In this document: positions 23,098 through 31,402 of the stretch, piece by piece
Layout: every line of letters begins with the position of its first letter
Numbering within the stretch: position 1 is the first letter of the stretch
Assembly (NCBI GenBank): GCA_016178585.1
Contig: JACOTA010000028.1
Coordinates: 1 to 32,646 of the forward strand
Direction of reading: 5' to 3'
Length of the DNA: 32,646 nt
Origin: Nitrospirota bacterium
GTDB lineage: Bacteria; Nitrospirota; Nitrospiria; JACQBW01
The notes under the pieces: generated by a model
Seen by the model: only the letters and a program-made list of their open reading frames with translations
The model's database searches: none
What the model was told of the DNA's origin: nothing
Made by a program: the position numbers and the translations under genes

Positions 23098-23988
23098 ATG
23101 AACTTTAAAGAATATTTTGAAGACCATCAGAAGCAAATCGATAATACCTTAAGGAAAATTCTTCCCCCTGTTAATACTTTTCCAGAACAACTTCATGAAG
23201 TCATTCATTACTCTCTTTTCGCTGGGGGAAAACGGCTCCGGCCTGTCTTGGTGTTGGCCTCCTGCGAAGCTGTGGGAGGCGTGAGCGAAAAATGCCTGCC
23301 GTTCGCGGGCGCGGTGGAATTGATCCACACCTATTCCCTGATCCATGACGACCTTCCCTCCATGGACAATGATGACTATCGAAGAGGCTGCCTGACTGCC
23401 CATAAAAAATTCGGAGAGGCAAACGCGATTCTTGCGGGGGACGCCTTGCTGACCGAGGCTTTTTACATTCTCTCCTCGTTTTGCAAATCCGAAAAAGAAA
23501 AAGCATTGGGGTGCCAGATCATTCAGGATTTAAGTTTTGCCGCCGGGAGCCGGGGAATGGTGGGAGGCCAGGTGCTTGACCTTGCTCTTCAGGGCAGGAA
23601 AGAAGTGACTCCGGAAATGCTGCAGAGGCTTCATCAGCATAAAACCGGCGCTTTAATTTCGGTGTCCGTCCGCATTGGAGCTCTCATTGGAGAGGCGACA
23701 GATCAACAGCTTAAGGCTTTAGAGGCCTACGGCCAGAGGGTGGGGCTTGCTTTTCAAATTACGGATGATATTCTGGATATCGAAGGGACTCAGGCAGAGC
23801 TTGGCAAAAGTGTCGGTAAAGACAAAACAGCCCATAAAACAACGTTTCCTGATGTGATCGGCCTTGACGGGTCTAAAAAGCTTCAGAAAGAATTGGTCGG
23901 CCAGGCGCTGGATGCTTTAGCGATTTTCGACCGCCAGGCGGATCCTCTCCGTGCCATTGGCCGGTATAGTATCGAAAGGAAGAAATAA
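23098..23988 (+). CDS. ispA: Polyprenyl (farnesyl/geranylgeranyl) diphosphate synthase
   Basis: This is a 296-residue trans-prenyltransferase that condenses isopentenyl diphosphate with allylic diphosphates to give C15 or C20 products in the cytoplasm. Visible motifs are GGKRLRP (IPP binding), the first Asp-rich motif with its bacterial two-residue insertion (DDLPSMDNDDYRRG), MVGGQVLDL, the HKTGALI helix, and the second Asp-rich motif DDILDIEG. The sequence before the first Asp-rich motif (HTYSLIHDD) closely resembles E. coli IspA, which favours farnesyl diphosphate, though a C20 product cannot be excluded. The Shine-Dalgarno is weak, suggesting coupling to xseB. dxs follows after two bases. 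Confidence 0.93.
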   Translation: MNFKEYFEDHQKQIDNTLRKILPPVNTFPEQLHEVIHYSLFAGGKRLRPVLVLASCEAVGGVSEKCLPFAGAVELIHTYSLIHDDLPSMDNDDYRRGCLTAHKKFGEANAILAGDALLTEAFYILSSFCKSEKEKALGCQIIQDLSFAAGSRGMVGGQVLDLALQGRKEVTPEMLQRLHQHKTGALISVSVRIGALIGEATDQQLKALEAYGQRVGLAFQITDDILDIEGTQAELGKSVGKDKTAHKTTFPDVIGLDGSKKLQKELVGQALDALAIFDRQADPLRAIGRYSIERKK

Positions 23989-23990
23989 AT

Positions 23991-25919
23991 ATGAAACTAT
24001 TGGATCAGATTTTATTTCCTTCCGATTTAAGAAAATTATCCCGGGAACAGCTCCCGTTGGTCGCCCGGGAGATTCGGGAAAGGATCATAGAGGTCGTCTC
24101 TGTGAATGGCGGGCATTTGGGGGCAGGCCTTGGGGCTGTGGAAATTACCCTGGCGCTTCATTATCTTTTTAATACTCCGGAAGACCGGATCGTTTGGGAT
24201 GTCGGCCACCAGGCTTACCCTCATAAGATTTTGACCGGCCGAAATGGTCTTTTTAATACGATTCGTCAATTTAACGGGATCAGCGGGTTTCCTAAACGCG
24301 GTGAAAGCATCTATGATACCTTTGGCGTTGGACATGCGGGCACCGCTATTTCTGCCGCTCTGGGGATGGTTGAAGCCAGAGACCAGAAGGGTTTAAAACA
24401 TAAGGTGATCGCCGTCGTCGGCGACGGAGCGCTGACCTCGGGTCTTGCCCTCGAGGGTTTAAATCATGCCGGCGCCCTGAGAAAAGATATGATCGTCATT
24501 TTAAATGATAATGAAATGTCGATCTCAAAAAATGTGGGAGCGATTTCTGCCTATCTCAACAGGCTTTTGACGGGAAAAATGTTTACCGCCTTGAAAAAAG
24601 AAACGGAGTATATTTTAAAAAATATTCCGAAAATCGGCGAGCCGATGTTCAAGGTAGCCAAGATGGCGGAAGAGGGGATGAAGGGCCTGATCGGGCCCGG
24701 TATTATTTTTGAAGAACTTGGATTCCATTACATCGGTCCTATAGATGGACACCGCCTGGATCATATTTTATTGACCCTGGAAAATATCAAGCAGCTTTCC
24801 GGTCCATTTCTTCTGCATCTTGTTACCAAAAAAGGGAAGGGGTATCCTCCTGCTGAAAAAGAGCAGGCGGCGTTCCATGGAACTTCCGCGTTTCATATCG
24901 AAACCGGAGAGCCTAAAAAGAAATCGACGATGCCGACCTATACCAGAATCTTTGCTGAAACGGTTGTTTGCCTGGCCCAAACCGATTCGCGTATCGTTGC
25001 CATTACCGCGGCCATGCCGGAAGGGACAGGTTTAACGCGGTTTCAAAAGGATTTCCCCGAACGGTTTTATGATGTCGGGATTGCGGAACAGCATGCGGTG
25101 ACCTTTGCGGGAGGGTTAGCGGCCGAAGGGATGCGTCCCGTCGTGGCGATTTACTCGACTTTTCTTCAGCGGGCCGTCGATCAGATTATCCATGATATCT
25201 GCATCCAGAACCTCCCGGTTTTATTCTGCCTGGATCGGGCCGGACTGGTGGGAGAGGACGGGGCAACCCATCACGGCGTATTTGATATGGCTTTTCTTTC
25301 AGCGGTTCCACAGATGGTGGTCATGGCGCCCAAGGATGAAAATGAGTTCCGGCGGATGATCAAGACGGGAATAGAATGGGAAGGCCCTTCTGCGATTCGT
25401 TATCCCCGTGGAGAAGTGGTCGGGGTGAATTTAGATGATGAAATTGTTTCTTTACCGGTCGGAAAGGGGGAGGTCCTTCTGGAAGGTTCCGACCTTTTTA
25501 TTCTGGCCATTGGGTCAATGGTACAGGAGGCCTTGCGGGCAGCGGAAATGCTGGCCAAGAAAGGGATTTCAGCCGGGGTTTTCAATGCCCGATTCGCAAA
25601 ACCATTGGATCGGGAAAAGATTCTTGGAATCGTTCGTAAAACACCCTGGCTGGCGACTTTGGAAGAACATGCTTTAGCCGGAGGCTTTGGCTCAAAGGTC
25701 CTGGAACTTTTACAGGAAGAAGGCTGTTCCCCAAAAATTCTTCGAATCGGAATTCCCGACCATTTTGTTGAACAGGGCAGTCAAAAAATACTCAGGGAAA
25801 ATGCCGGTTTAGATGCCCAAAAAATCGCTTTAAAAATTGAGAAGTTTTTCAAAAGAAATGAGTTTTGCGAGGTACAAATTGCTGAGGGGAACCCTCAGGG
25901 TTCTGGAATTCATCCGTAA
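23991..25919 (+). CDS. dxs: 1-deoxy-D-xylulose-5-phosphate synthase
   Basis: This is a 642-residue, full-length thiamine-diphosphate enzyme of the MEP pathway. It joins pyruvate and glyceraldehyde 3-phosphate to form DXP with loss of CO2. N-terminal landmarks include VNGGHLGAGLGAVE, WDVGHQAYPHKILTGR and the ThDP/Mg motif GDGALTSG...NDNEMSIS. The central pyrimidine domain has FYDVGIAEQHAVTFAGG and DRAGLVGEDGATHHG. The C-terminal transketolase domain spans about residues 490-625. The last 20 or so residues (CEVQIAEGNPQGSGIHP) extend past the usual end. dxs lies two bases after ispA, placing two isoprenoid steps in one transcript. A terminal-inverted-repeat element starts at the base after its TAA. 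Confidence 0.96.
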   Translation: MKLLDQILFPSDLRKLSREQLPLVAREIRERIIEVVSVNGGHLGAGLGAVEITLALHYLFNTPEDRIVWDVGHQAYPHKILTGRNGLFNTIRQFNGISGFPKRGESIYDTFGVGHAGTAISAALGMVEARDQKGLKHKVIAVVGDGALTSGLALEGLNHAGALRKDMIVILNDNEMSISKNVGAISAYLNRLLTGKMFTALKKETEYILKNIPKIGEPMFKVAKMAEEGMKGLIGPGIIFEELGFHYIGPIDGHRLDHILLTLENIKQLSGPFLLHLVTKKGKGYPPAEKEQAAFHGTSAFHIETGEPKKKSTMPTYTRIFAETVVCLAQTDSRIVAITAAMPEGTGLTRFQKDFPERFYDVGIAEQHAVTFAGGLAAEGMRPVVAIYSTFLQRAVDQIIHDICIQNLPVLFCLDRAGLVGEDGATHHGVFDMAFLSAVPQMVVMAPKDENEFRRMIKTGIEWEGPSAIRYPRGEVVGVNLDDEIVSLPVGKGEVLLEGSDLFILAIGSMVQEALRAAEMLAKKGISAGVFNARFAKPLDREKILGIVRKTPWLATLEEHALAGGFGSKVLELLQEEGCSPKILRIGIPDHFVEQGSQKILRENAGLDAQKIALKIEKFFKRNEFCEVQIAEGNPQGSGIHP

Positions 25920-26127
25920 CAGGCTGTTGAAAAAGCCTCATTTGCTGCGTTCTCGTTGCTCGGCAATCCTCACAGAAGAGGATAAAAGCATAGCTTCGCT
26001 GCGGGAACGCTCGCGAGCAAGCTTTGTGGCTCCGGGTTGCCTCGCTCCTGCGGCTTGCGACCCACCCGCAAAAGCTTGCATGCAGGAAGTCCCCGAAGGG
26101 GGCAACTGAGGCTTTTTGAACAGCCTG
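25920..26127. repeat. Terminal-inverted-repeat element, long copy (208 bp)
   Basis: The ends are CAGGCTGTTGAAAAAGCC and GGCTTTTTGAACAGCCTG, inverted with one mismatch across about 21 bases. The left 50 bp match the copy at 2314-2437 almost base for base, as does the GCTCCGGGTTGCCTC core. The extra 84 bp lie in two interior blocks that are themselves palindromic or GC-rich. The element begins directly after the dxs stop codon, as the other copy does after a cytochrome stop. It contains no transposase, so it is non-autonomous. Confidence 0.85.
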
Positions 26128-26146
26128 AAGAAAGTGAAGTTTTCTC

Positions 26147-26905
26147 ATGAAGACGTCAGCTTTACCTAAAAAGAAAAGGCTGGATCAACTTCTTGTTGAA
26201 AATCATTTGGTTCCCAGCCGGGAAAAGGCTCGTCAGCTCATCATGGCAGGCGCTGTTTATATTAAAGGATCCCGCGTGGATAAACCGGGCACCCTGATTT
26301 TTCCTTCTGAAATTGAAATCAGGGGAAAAGTCATTCCTTATGTCAGCCGCGGGGGCGTAAAACTTGAACAGGCGTTAACCGCCTTTAATGTATCTCCTCA
26401 GAAAAAGACGGTTTTGGATGCCGGGGCGTCTACTGGAGGATTTACCGATTGTCTCCTTCAGAAAGGGGCCGTTAAGGTTTATGCGGTTGATGTCGGTTAC
26501 GGTCAGCTTGCCTGGAAATTGCAAAAAGACCCGAGGGTCGTGCGAATAGAAAGAGTGAATGTCAGGTATTTAGAGCGGGAAAAAATTGGTGAAAAAGTCG
26601 ATCTGGTGGTGATCGATCTCTCATTTATTTCATTAACTTTAGTTTTAGAGCATCTATCGAAATTCTTAAAGCCGGATGGCGAGATGATTGCCCTCATCAA
26701 ACCTCAGTTTGAAGTTGGAAAAGGGGAAGTGGGGAAGGGGGGCATTGTCAGAGATGAGAAATTGCGTCAAAAAGCGGTCCAGAAAATTGAAAAGTTTAGC
26801 GCTGACCTGGGGTTTCAATCGGCCGGCGTTGTGGAATCTCCGATATTAGGACAAAAAGGAAACAAGGAATTCTTAATCCATTTAAAACGCTCATCAAATC
26901 AATAG
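26147..26905 (+). CDS. tlyA: TlyA-family rRNA (cytidine-2'-O)-methyltransferase / S4-domain protein
   Basis: This is a 252-residue protein. An N-terminal S4 RNA-binding domain (about residues 6-65; RLDQLLVENHLVPSREKAR, GAVYIKGSRVDKPG) precedes a Rossmann-fold methyltransferase. The latter has VSRGGVKLEQAL, the SAM motif VLDAGASTGGFTDCLL, VYAVDVGYGQL, VIDLSFISL, LIKPQFEVGKGEVGKGGIV and the C-terminal GNKEFLIHL. The family methylates ribose 2'-OH of cytidines in 16S and/or 23S rRNA; older annotations call it hemolysin A. It often lies beside dxs, as here, with the repeat element between them. Which rRNA positions it modifies cannot be read from the sequence. Confidence 0.9.
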   Translation: MKTSALPKKKRLDQLLVENHLVPSREKARQLIMAGAVYIKGSRVDKPGTLIFPSEIEIRGKVIPYVSRGGVKLEQALTAFNVSPQKKTVLDAGASTGGFTDCLLQKGAVKVYAVDVGYGQLAWKLQKDPRVVRIERVNVRYLEREKIGEKVDLVVIDLSFISLTLVLEHLSKFLKPDGEMIALIKPQFEVGKGEVGKGGIVRDEKLRQKAVQKIEKFSADLGFQSAGVVESPILGQKGNKEFLIHLKRSSNQ

Positions 26906-27130
26906 AAAAGGGCGCACGACGTAACGATTCAGTCACGGTTTGTCAAGTGCCTGGAATGCCATTCCCTCCGACGCCGACGAAGTTATCCGTATCTCTGGAT
27001 TTTACATTAGGGTGGGATAAACGAACTTCGCCGAAGTCTCCGTTAACGGCACACCAGGCGCTTTCGCGTGTATCGCCCCGTTTTACTGAAGGGTTACTGC
27101 ATGACAAAACGATCTCACAATTTTGTCGAG
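26906..27130. other. Intergenic stretch after tlyA with no gene recognised
   Basis: This is 225 bp between the tlyA stop and the leader repeat of the epimerase gene. No tRNA, terminator with U-run or convincing coding frame is seen. A small palindrome (GAACTTCGCCGAAGTC, near 27023) is present. It may be decayed repeat DNA. Confidence 0.5.
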
Positions 27131-27279
27131 TAAGCGAAGCATCCGGCTATGCCGGTGTGTGGCGCGGGGTTCAGGGGCATTTGGAGGCTCCAAGCTTGCT
27201 TTGGGAGCGAGTCTACAGCGGACATATGGTTTTAATCATTTCTCCGGACAGGCCCCTGAATAGTAATATCAGAAAGGGG
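27131..27279 (+). repeat. Leader repeat, copy A (upstream of the epimerase gene)
   Basis: It begins TAAGCGAAGCA and ends near the AAAGGGG just before the GTG start at 27291. It contains hairpin 1 (CCGGC 27143-27147 with GCCGG 27151-27155) and hairpin 2 (GCTCC 27187-27191 with GGAGC 27204-27208). A perfect 9-bp closing stem pairs TTCAGGGGC (27170-27178) with GCCCCTGAA (27252-27260). It aligns with copy B at 28221-28378. Confidence 0.7.
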
Positions 27280-27290
27280 TTTTTAGAAAA

Positions 27291-28223
27291 GTGAAAGTTT
27301 TGGTTACCGGTGGCGCTGGTTTTATAGGTTCTCATATTGTCGATCGTCTTATTTTTGAAGGTCATGAGGTCGTCGTGGTCGATAATCTGTCGACCGGGAA
27401 GAAGAGGAATATCAACAAAGAGGCAAAATTTTACAAACTGGATATCCTTCATTCCAAACTGGAAAAGATTTTTAAAAAAGAAAAACCGGAAATGATCAGC
27501 CATCATGCCGCGCAAATTGACGTCCGAAGGTCTACGGATGATCCCCTGTTTGATGCCCAGGTAAACATATTGGGGCTAATTCATTTGCTCGAATGCGGGG
27601 TGAAATATGGCAGCAAGCAGGTTATTTTCGCTTCTTCAGGCGGTGCGATCTATGGAGAACAATATCAGTTTCCCGCGTCGGAAACCCATTCGACCTGCCC
27701 GGTAAGTCCTTATGGAATCAGCAAGCTGGCCGGAGAAAAATATCTCTATTACTATAAACAAAATAGAGGCCTCGAATATGCCTGTCTTCGATACGCCAAT
27801 GTGTATGGGCCCCGGCAGGATCCCTTTGGAGAGGCCGGGGTGGTCGCTATTTTCACCCAGAAATTGCTGAGGAAAGAACAGGCGATCATCAACGGCAACG
27901 GGATGCAGACGCGGGATTATGTTTACGTCGATGATGTCGTAGAGGCCAATATGGCCGCCATGCAGGCCAGGCCTCTTCATACGGATACCTTTAACGTTGG
28001 AAACGGCGTGGAGACCTCGGTGAATCAACTCTATAAAATGCTTCAGGAATTAACAGAAAGCACGACTAAAGAGATTCATGGACCTGAAAAAAGAGGGGAG
28101 CAGATACGGAGCTGCCTCGCCTCTTCTAAAATTCAAAAATTGCTGGAATGGGAGCCAAAGATCCCCCTTAAAACAGGACTTCAAAAAACCGTCGAATACT
28201 TCCGTGCGTTATTAAAGAAATAA
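27291..28223 (+). CDS. NAD-dependent epimerase/dehydratase (UDP-glucose 4-epimerase-like)
   Basis: This is a 310-residue extended short-chain dehydrogenase/reductase starting at GTG 27291. It has an N-terminal NAD-binding motif (VTGGAGFIGSHIVDRL), the DNLSTGKKRN loop, an ASSGGAIYGE active-site strand and the catalytic Tyr-x3-Lys (SPYGISKLAGEKY). RYANVYGPRQDP and TRDYVYVDDVVEANM are typical of GalE- and WbpP-type nucleotide-sugar epimerases. It would interconvert UDP-hexoses or UDP-N-acetylhexosamines for surface polysaccharide in the cytoplasm; the exact sugar is not evident. It is isolated from other sugar genes here, with leader repeats on both sides. Its stop codon is the first three bases of repeat copy B. 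Confidence 0.88.
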   Translation: MKVLVTGGAGFIGSHIVDRLIFEGHEVVVVDNLSTGKKRNINKEAKFYKLDILHSKLEKIFKKEKPEMISHHAAQIDVRRSTDDPLFDAQVNILGLIHLLECGVKYGSKQVIFASSGGAIYGEQYQFPASETHSTCPVSPYGISKLAGEKYLYYYKQNRGLEYACLRYANVYGPRQDPFGEAGVVAIFTQKLLRKEQAIINGNGMQTRDYVYVDDVVEANMAAMQARPLHTDTFNVGNGVETSVNQLYKMLQELTESTTKEIHGPEKRGEQIRSCLASSKIQKLLEWEPKIPLKTGLQKTVEYFRALLKK

Positions 28224-28378
28224 GCGAAGCAACTGGCTTTGCCAGTGACGGACTTGGGAATGGTCGTAGTTAGACCGAGCGGAGCCTCCGAGCTTGCTTT
28301 GGGAGCGGTTTAGCAGCGTACATAAGGGGTTAAGTTACAGGCATCGTACGGGCCCCTGAATATAAATAAAACGAAAGG
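28221..28378 (+). repeat. Leader repeat, copy B (upstream of the secretin gene)
   Basis: It aligns with copy A along its length: TAAGCGAAGCA, a short hairpin (ACTGGC 28232-28237, loop TTT, GCCAGT 28241-28246), CTCCGAGCTTGCTTTGGGAG, AGCAGCGTACATA, GGGCCCCTGAATA (28350-28362) and a final GAAAGG that serves as the Shine-Dalgarno for ATG 28384. The hairpin stem differs from copy A by a paired C-G to T-A change. The first three bases are the stop of the epimerase gene. Confidence 0.7.
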
Positions 28379-28383
28379 CTAAT

Positions 28384-30741
28384 ATGAAAAAAACTTTGCT
28401 TATTTGTCTGGTCGCGTTTTTCTTCCTGACCTCCTGCTTTCCTTCCAAAGAAATGAAGAGCGCGGACCAACGGGCTCAGGAGGAAAATTGGGACGAGGCC
28501 TTTGAATTGTACAAGGAAGAACTTCGCGGGCATCCCGACGATCAAAAACTTCAAGGCAAGCTTAATGAGGTGAAATTAAAAGCAGGCCGCGTTCATTTTT
28601 TGAAGGGAAAGGAACTCCTTAAATCAAAGAAATTAGACGAGGCTATTCAAGATTTCAAGAAGGCGGTGGCTTTTAATCCCGAAAAAATAGAATATCAAAC
28701 GGGCCTGATCGAAGCGGTACGTTTTAAGGAATCTGAAGACCATTTTCAGGCAGGGTTGAAACTCTTGAAAGCGTCTCATTTGGATCAGGCGGAAGAGGAA
28801 CTGGATAAGGCCCTTTCCTTGAATCCCGAGAATGAACCGGCTAAAGAAACGCTGATCAAGGTCAGTGTTGCCAAAGAAACGCTTAAGGATGAAGGGGGTG
28901 AACTTTCGTTAAAATCAAGTCAGCCGATCACCTTAAAATTTCATAACGCCAGATTAAAAGAAGTTTTTGAACTCCTTTCAAAAACCGCTGGAATCAACAT
29001 CCTGTTTGATAAAGACGTCAGGGATGATAATGTGACCATTTTTGTAAAGGACGCGACCTTTAAAGAAACTCTGAGCTTGATTTTAGCGACAAATAGTCTT
29101 TTTATGAAACGAATCAGCGACGATACCATCCTGATTATTCCAAAAACTAAACAGAAGGTGGATCAATATCAGGACTTGATGATCCGCACCTTTTATCTTT
29201 CTAACGCGAAAGCGAAGGATGTTGTAAATTTATTAAGAACGATGCTTGAAATCAGGCGCATCCATGTCAATGACGATTTAAATTCCATTACCCTTCGGGA
29301 AACACCGGACAAAATAAAACTTGCCGAAAAGATTATTGAGTCCAATGACCGGAAGGGGGCGGAGGTCATGCTGGAATTAGAGGTTCTGGAGGTTCAAGAG
29401 TCGGGAAAACTGAAGTATGGTTTTAATTTTCCAAAAAATAACATTTCCATGCAAATGGGAGGCAATACCGCTACAGGAAATACGACCCAGTTTACGCCCG
29501 GGACGATTGATTTAGGGACCCTTAAGAACCTTAATGATCAAGTTTTTCAGTTTATCATTCCGAGTGTGAATGTCGATTTTCTGAAAACAGAGTCGAACGC
29601 AAAGACGCTGGCAAATCCAAAGATCCGCGTTTTAGACGGGAAATCCGCAAAAATTAATATCGGCGATCGCGTGCCGATTTTGCTGAGTTCCACGACCGCA
29701 CCCGCCGCTGCGGGCTCAAATGTGCAATCGACGACTTCAACCTCCACCGAATTTAAAGACGTCGGTATAAAATTATCGGCCGAACCGACCGTTCATCTTA
29801 ATAATGAGGTCACGATAAAACTCAACCTTGAAGTCTCTTCGCTTGGAGAAAAAGTTCAGTTGGCCACGGGAGTAGAACAATTTCAGTTTGGGCAAAGGGT
29901 GGTGGAGACCTTTTTAAATTTAAGGGATGGAGAAACCGCTGTTATCGGGGGTCTCATGAGGGATGATAATCGAAAATCGGCGAGTAAAATTCCTATTTTG
30001 GGCGATATCCCGATCCTTGGCGTCTTTTTTTCGGGGGTGGAAAAAGCGAAGTCAAGAAGCGATATCGTGTTAACCATTACACCTCATATTCTTCATGGAG
30101 TTGAAACACCGCCGAAAGACCTTCAGGTCTTTTGGTCCGGAACCGAGGAAAGTTATTCAACCAAACCTTTGTTTTCGGATTTTCCTTTAGTTGGAGATGT
30201 CAAAAGGGAAACCGGAGAAGGGGCTATAAGGCCGGAATTATCGGGGACACCGCCCCTTCCTCCGACTCCATTCACTTCGAAAGGAGGGGATGAAATCACC
30301 GCGCAAACCCCGGCCGAAAACAGGGCCGTCGCGACTTTGCAGGTAACCCCGCCATCAGGCCAGGTTTTTGAAGGTCAGGAAACCAATCTGGATTTGGTCG
30401 TCAACGGCGTAAAGGATTTATCGGAAACCGATATTACGCTAAATTATAATCCGTCAGTTCTTGACTTAAAAAAAGCGGTGGAAGGAATTTTTATGAAAAG
30501 TGATGGAAAGCAAACCTCTTTTGTCACGTCGGTCAATGTGCCAATGGGCACCATTAACATTCATCTCCTTCGGGTGGGAGATGTTGAAGGAAAAACCGGC
30601 GGCGGCACTATAGCGACCCTGACTTTTCTTGGGAAAAGAAAAGGCGAGAGCCTTATCCAGTTAAAAGATGTTCGTCTTCTCAATTCTGGAAAAGGCGTCC
30701 TCCAGGTCAAATCAAACAGCGGTGTCATAAAAGTGCAATAA
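28384..30741 (+). CDS. Secretin (GspD/PilQ family) lipoprotein with TPR and cohesin domains
   Basis: This is a 785-residue protein with a lipobox (L-T-S-C18). It has TPR-like helical repeats (about residues 22-150), a secretin N-terminal/STN domain (about 172-255; LKFHNARLKEVFELLS...) and an N-domain with FYLSNAKAKDVVNLLRTML. The secretin pore domain (about 340-575) contains VPILLSS, KDVGIKLSAEPTV, RDGETAVIGGLM and IPILGDIPILGVFF. After a Pro-rich linker comes a cohesin-like beta domain (about 640-785). The family forms a gated outer-membrane ring for type II secretion or type IV pili. The TPR part may act as built-in pilotin-like anchoring. It overlaps the pseudopilin gene by one base. No ATPase or platform gene is present in the window, so the system type is open. 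The AAAGG Shine-Dalgarno lies in the leader repeat. Confidence 0.9.
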   Translation: MKKTLLICLVAFFFLTSCFPSKEMKSADQRAQEENWDEAFELYKEELRGHPDDQKLQGKLNEVKLKAGRVHFLKGKELLKSKKLDEAIQDFKKAVAFNPEKIEYQTGLIEAVRFKESEDHFQAGLKLLKASHLDQAEEELDKALSLNPENEPAKETLIKVSVAKETLKDEGGELSLKSSQPITLKFHNARLKEVFELLSKTAGINILFDKDVRDDNVTIFVKDATFKETLSLILATNSLFMKRISDDTILIIPKTKQKVDQYQDLMIRTFYLSNAKAKDVVNLLRTMLEIRRIHVNDDLNSITLRETPDKIKLAEKIIESNDRKGAEVMLELEVLEVQESGKLKYGFNFPKNNISMQMGGNTATGNTTQFTPGTIDLGTLKNLNDQVFQFIIPSVNVDFLKTESNAKTLANPKIRVLDGKSAKINIGDRVPILLSSTTAPAAAGSNVQSTTSTSTEFKDVGIKLSAEPTVHLNNEVTIKLNLEVSSLGEKVQLATGVEQFQFGQRVVETFLNLRDGETAVIGGLMRDDNRKSASKIPILGDIPILGVFFSGVEKAKSRSDIVLTITPHILHGVETPPKDLQVFWSGTEESYSTKPLFSDFPLVGDVKRETGEGAIRPELSGTPPLPPTPFTSKGGDEITAQTPAENRAVATLQVTPPSGQVFEGQETNLDLVVNGVKDLSETDITLNYNPSVLDLKKAVEGIFMKSDGKQTSFVTSVNVPMGTINIHLLRVGDVEGKTGGGTIATLTFLGKRKGESLIQLKDVRLLNSGKGVLQVKSNSGVIKVQ

Positions 30742-31238
30742 TGCGGAGCGAGGGTCGGTTTGATCAGTCATCAAAAGGTTTGACGTTGCTGGAACTCATG
30801 ATTACCTTGACGATCATCATGATCCTGGCCTCCATTGTTTTACCTTTTTCAAAGATGGCCGCGCGCAGGGCGAAAGAATTTGAACTGCATCAAACCCTTC
30901 GCTTAATGAGAGAGGCCATTGATGAATTCCATCAGGATTATTTGACTGTTCCTTACAAAGGAACCGTGATGGCCAACGATGTCGCCGGGGAGTCCGGGTA
31001 TCCAAAGTCGCTGGAGATTCTCGTAAAAGGAGTTAAAAACCCAAAATCATCAAAAGAAACAGTTAAACGTTATCTGAGAAAAATCCCCGTCGACCCGATG
31101 ACCCAATCGACAGACTGGGGATTCCGCTGCAATTCCGATGAACCGAATTCTGAAGAATGGTGTAAGGACGACGTGTACGACGTTTACACAAAAAGTGATG
31201 GAGTGGCGATGGATAAAACCAAGTACCGGGACTGGTAA
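30741..31238 (+). CDS. GspG-like type II secretion pseudopilin
   Basis: This is a 165-residue protein with a prepilin leader ending S-K-G13, then LTLLELMITLTIIMILASIVLP. The first mature residue is Leu instead of Phe and the Glu at +5 is kept. After the N-terminal helix, the pattern AARRAKEFELHQTLRLMREAIDEFHQDY and the small C-terminal domain with P-V-D-P and W-G-F fit the GspG type of major pseudopilin, slightly longer than usual. It would be cleaved by a prepilin peptidase and form the periplasmic pseudopilus. Its ATG shares one base with the secretin stop (TAATG), so both are made together. Another pseudopilin-type leader lies at the opposite end of the window on the other strand. Confidence 0.87.
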   Translation: MRSEGRFDQSSKGLTLLELMITLTIIMILASIVLPFSKMAARRAKEFELHQTLRLMREAIDEFHQDYLTVPYKGTVMANDVAGESGYPKSLEILVKGVKNPKSSKETVKRYLRKIPVDPMTQSTDWGFRCNSDEPNSEEWCKDDVYDVYTKSDGVAMDKTKYRDW

Positions 31239-31375
31239 CCTATCACGTCATTCTGTGATTAAATTCCTAAAATATCAGGGGTTTTACAAAAAATTCCATT
31301 CATCATTCCCGAATGTTTTTATCGGACTTTGACGTTACCCTGACTCACCCCTACTGCAGGATAAAACAAATGAGG

Positions 31376-31381
31376 TATAAT
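31376..31381 (+). promoter_or_regulatory. Possible -10 box for the small Lys-rich gene
   Basis: A perfect TATAAT lies 22 bases before ATG 31403. There is no good -35 at 16-18 bp (CTGCAG region), so this is tentative. Confidence 0.35.
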
Positions 31382-31402
31382 TAATAATAAAAGGAGACCC
31401 AA

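Noticed and set aside
25837-26148. Frames covering the long TIR element (90 and 99 residues on opposite strands)
   Set aside because: They are products of a palindromic GC-rich repeat; no transposase motif is present.
26906-27130. tRNA or other structured RNA gene in the gap after tlyA
   Set aside because: No cloverleaf, T-arm GTTCRANNC or conserved RNA motif could be found by eye.
26947-27294. Plus-strand frame of 115 residues before the epimerase gene
   Set aside because: No ribosome site or known motif. Its 3' half is the leader repeat shared with 28221-28378, where it is not open in the same way.
31239-31262. Rho-independent terminator after the pseudopilin gene
   Set aside because: ATCAC/GTGAT gives only a 5-bp stem with an 8-base loop and no U-run.
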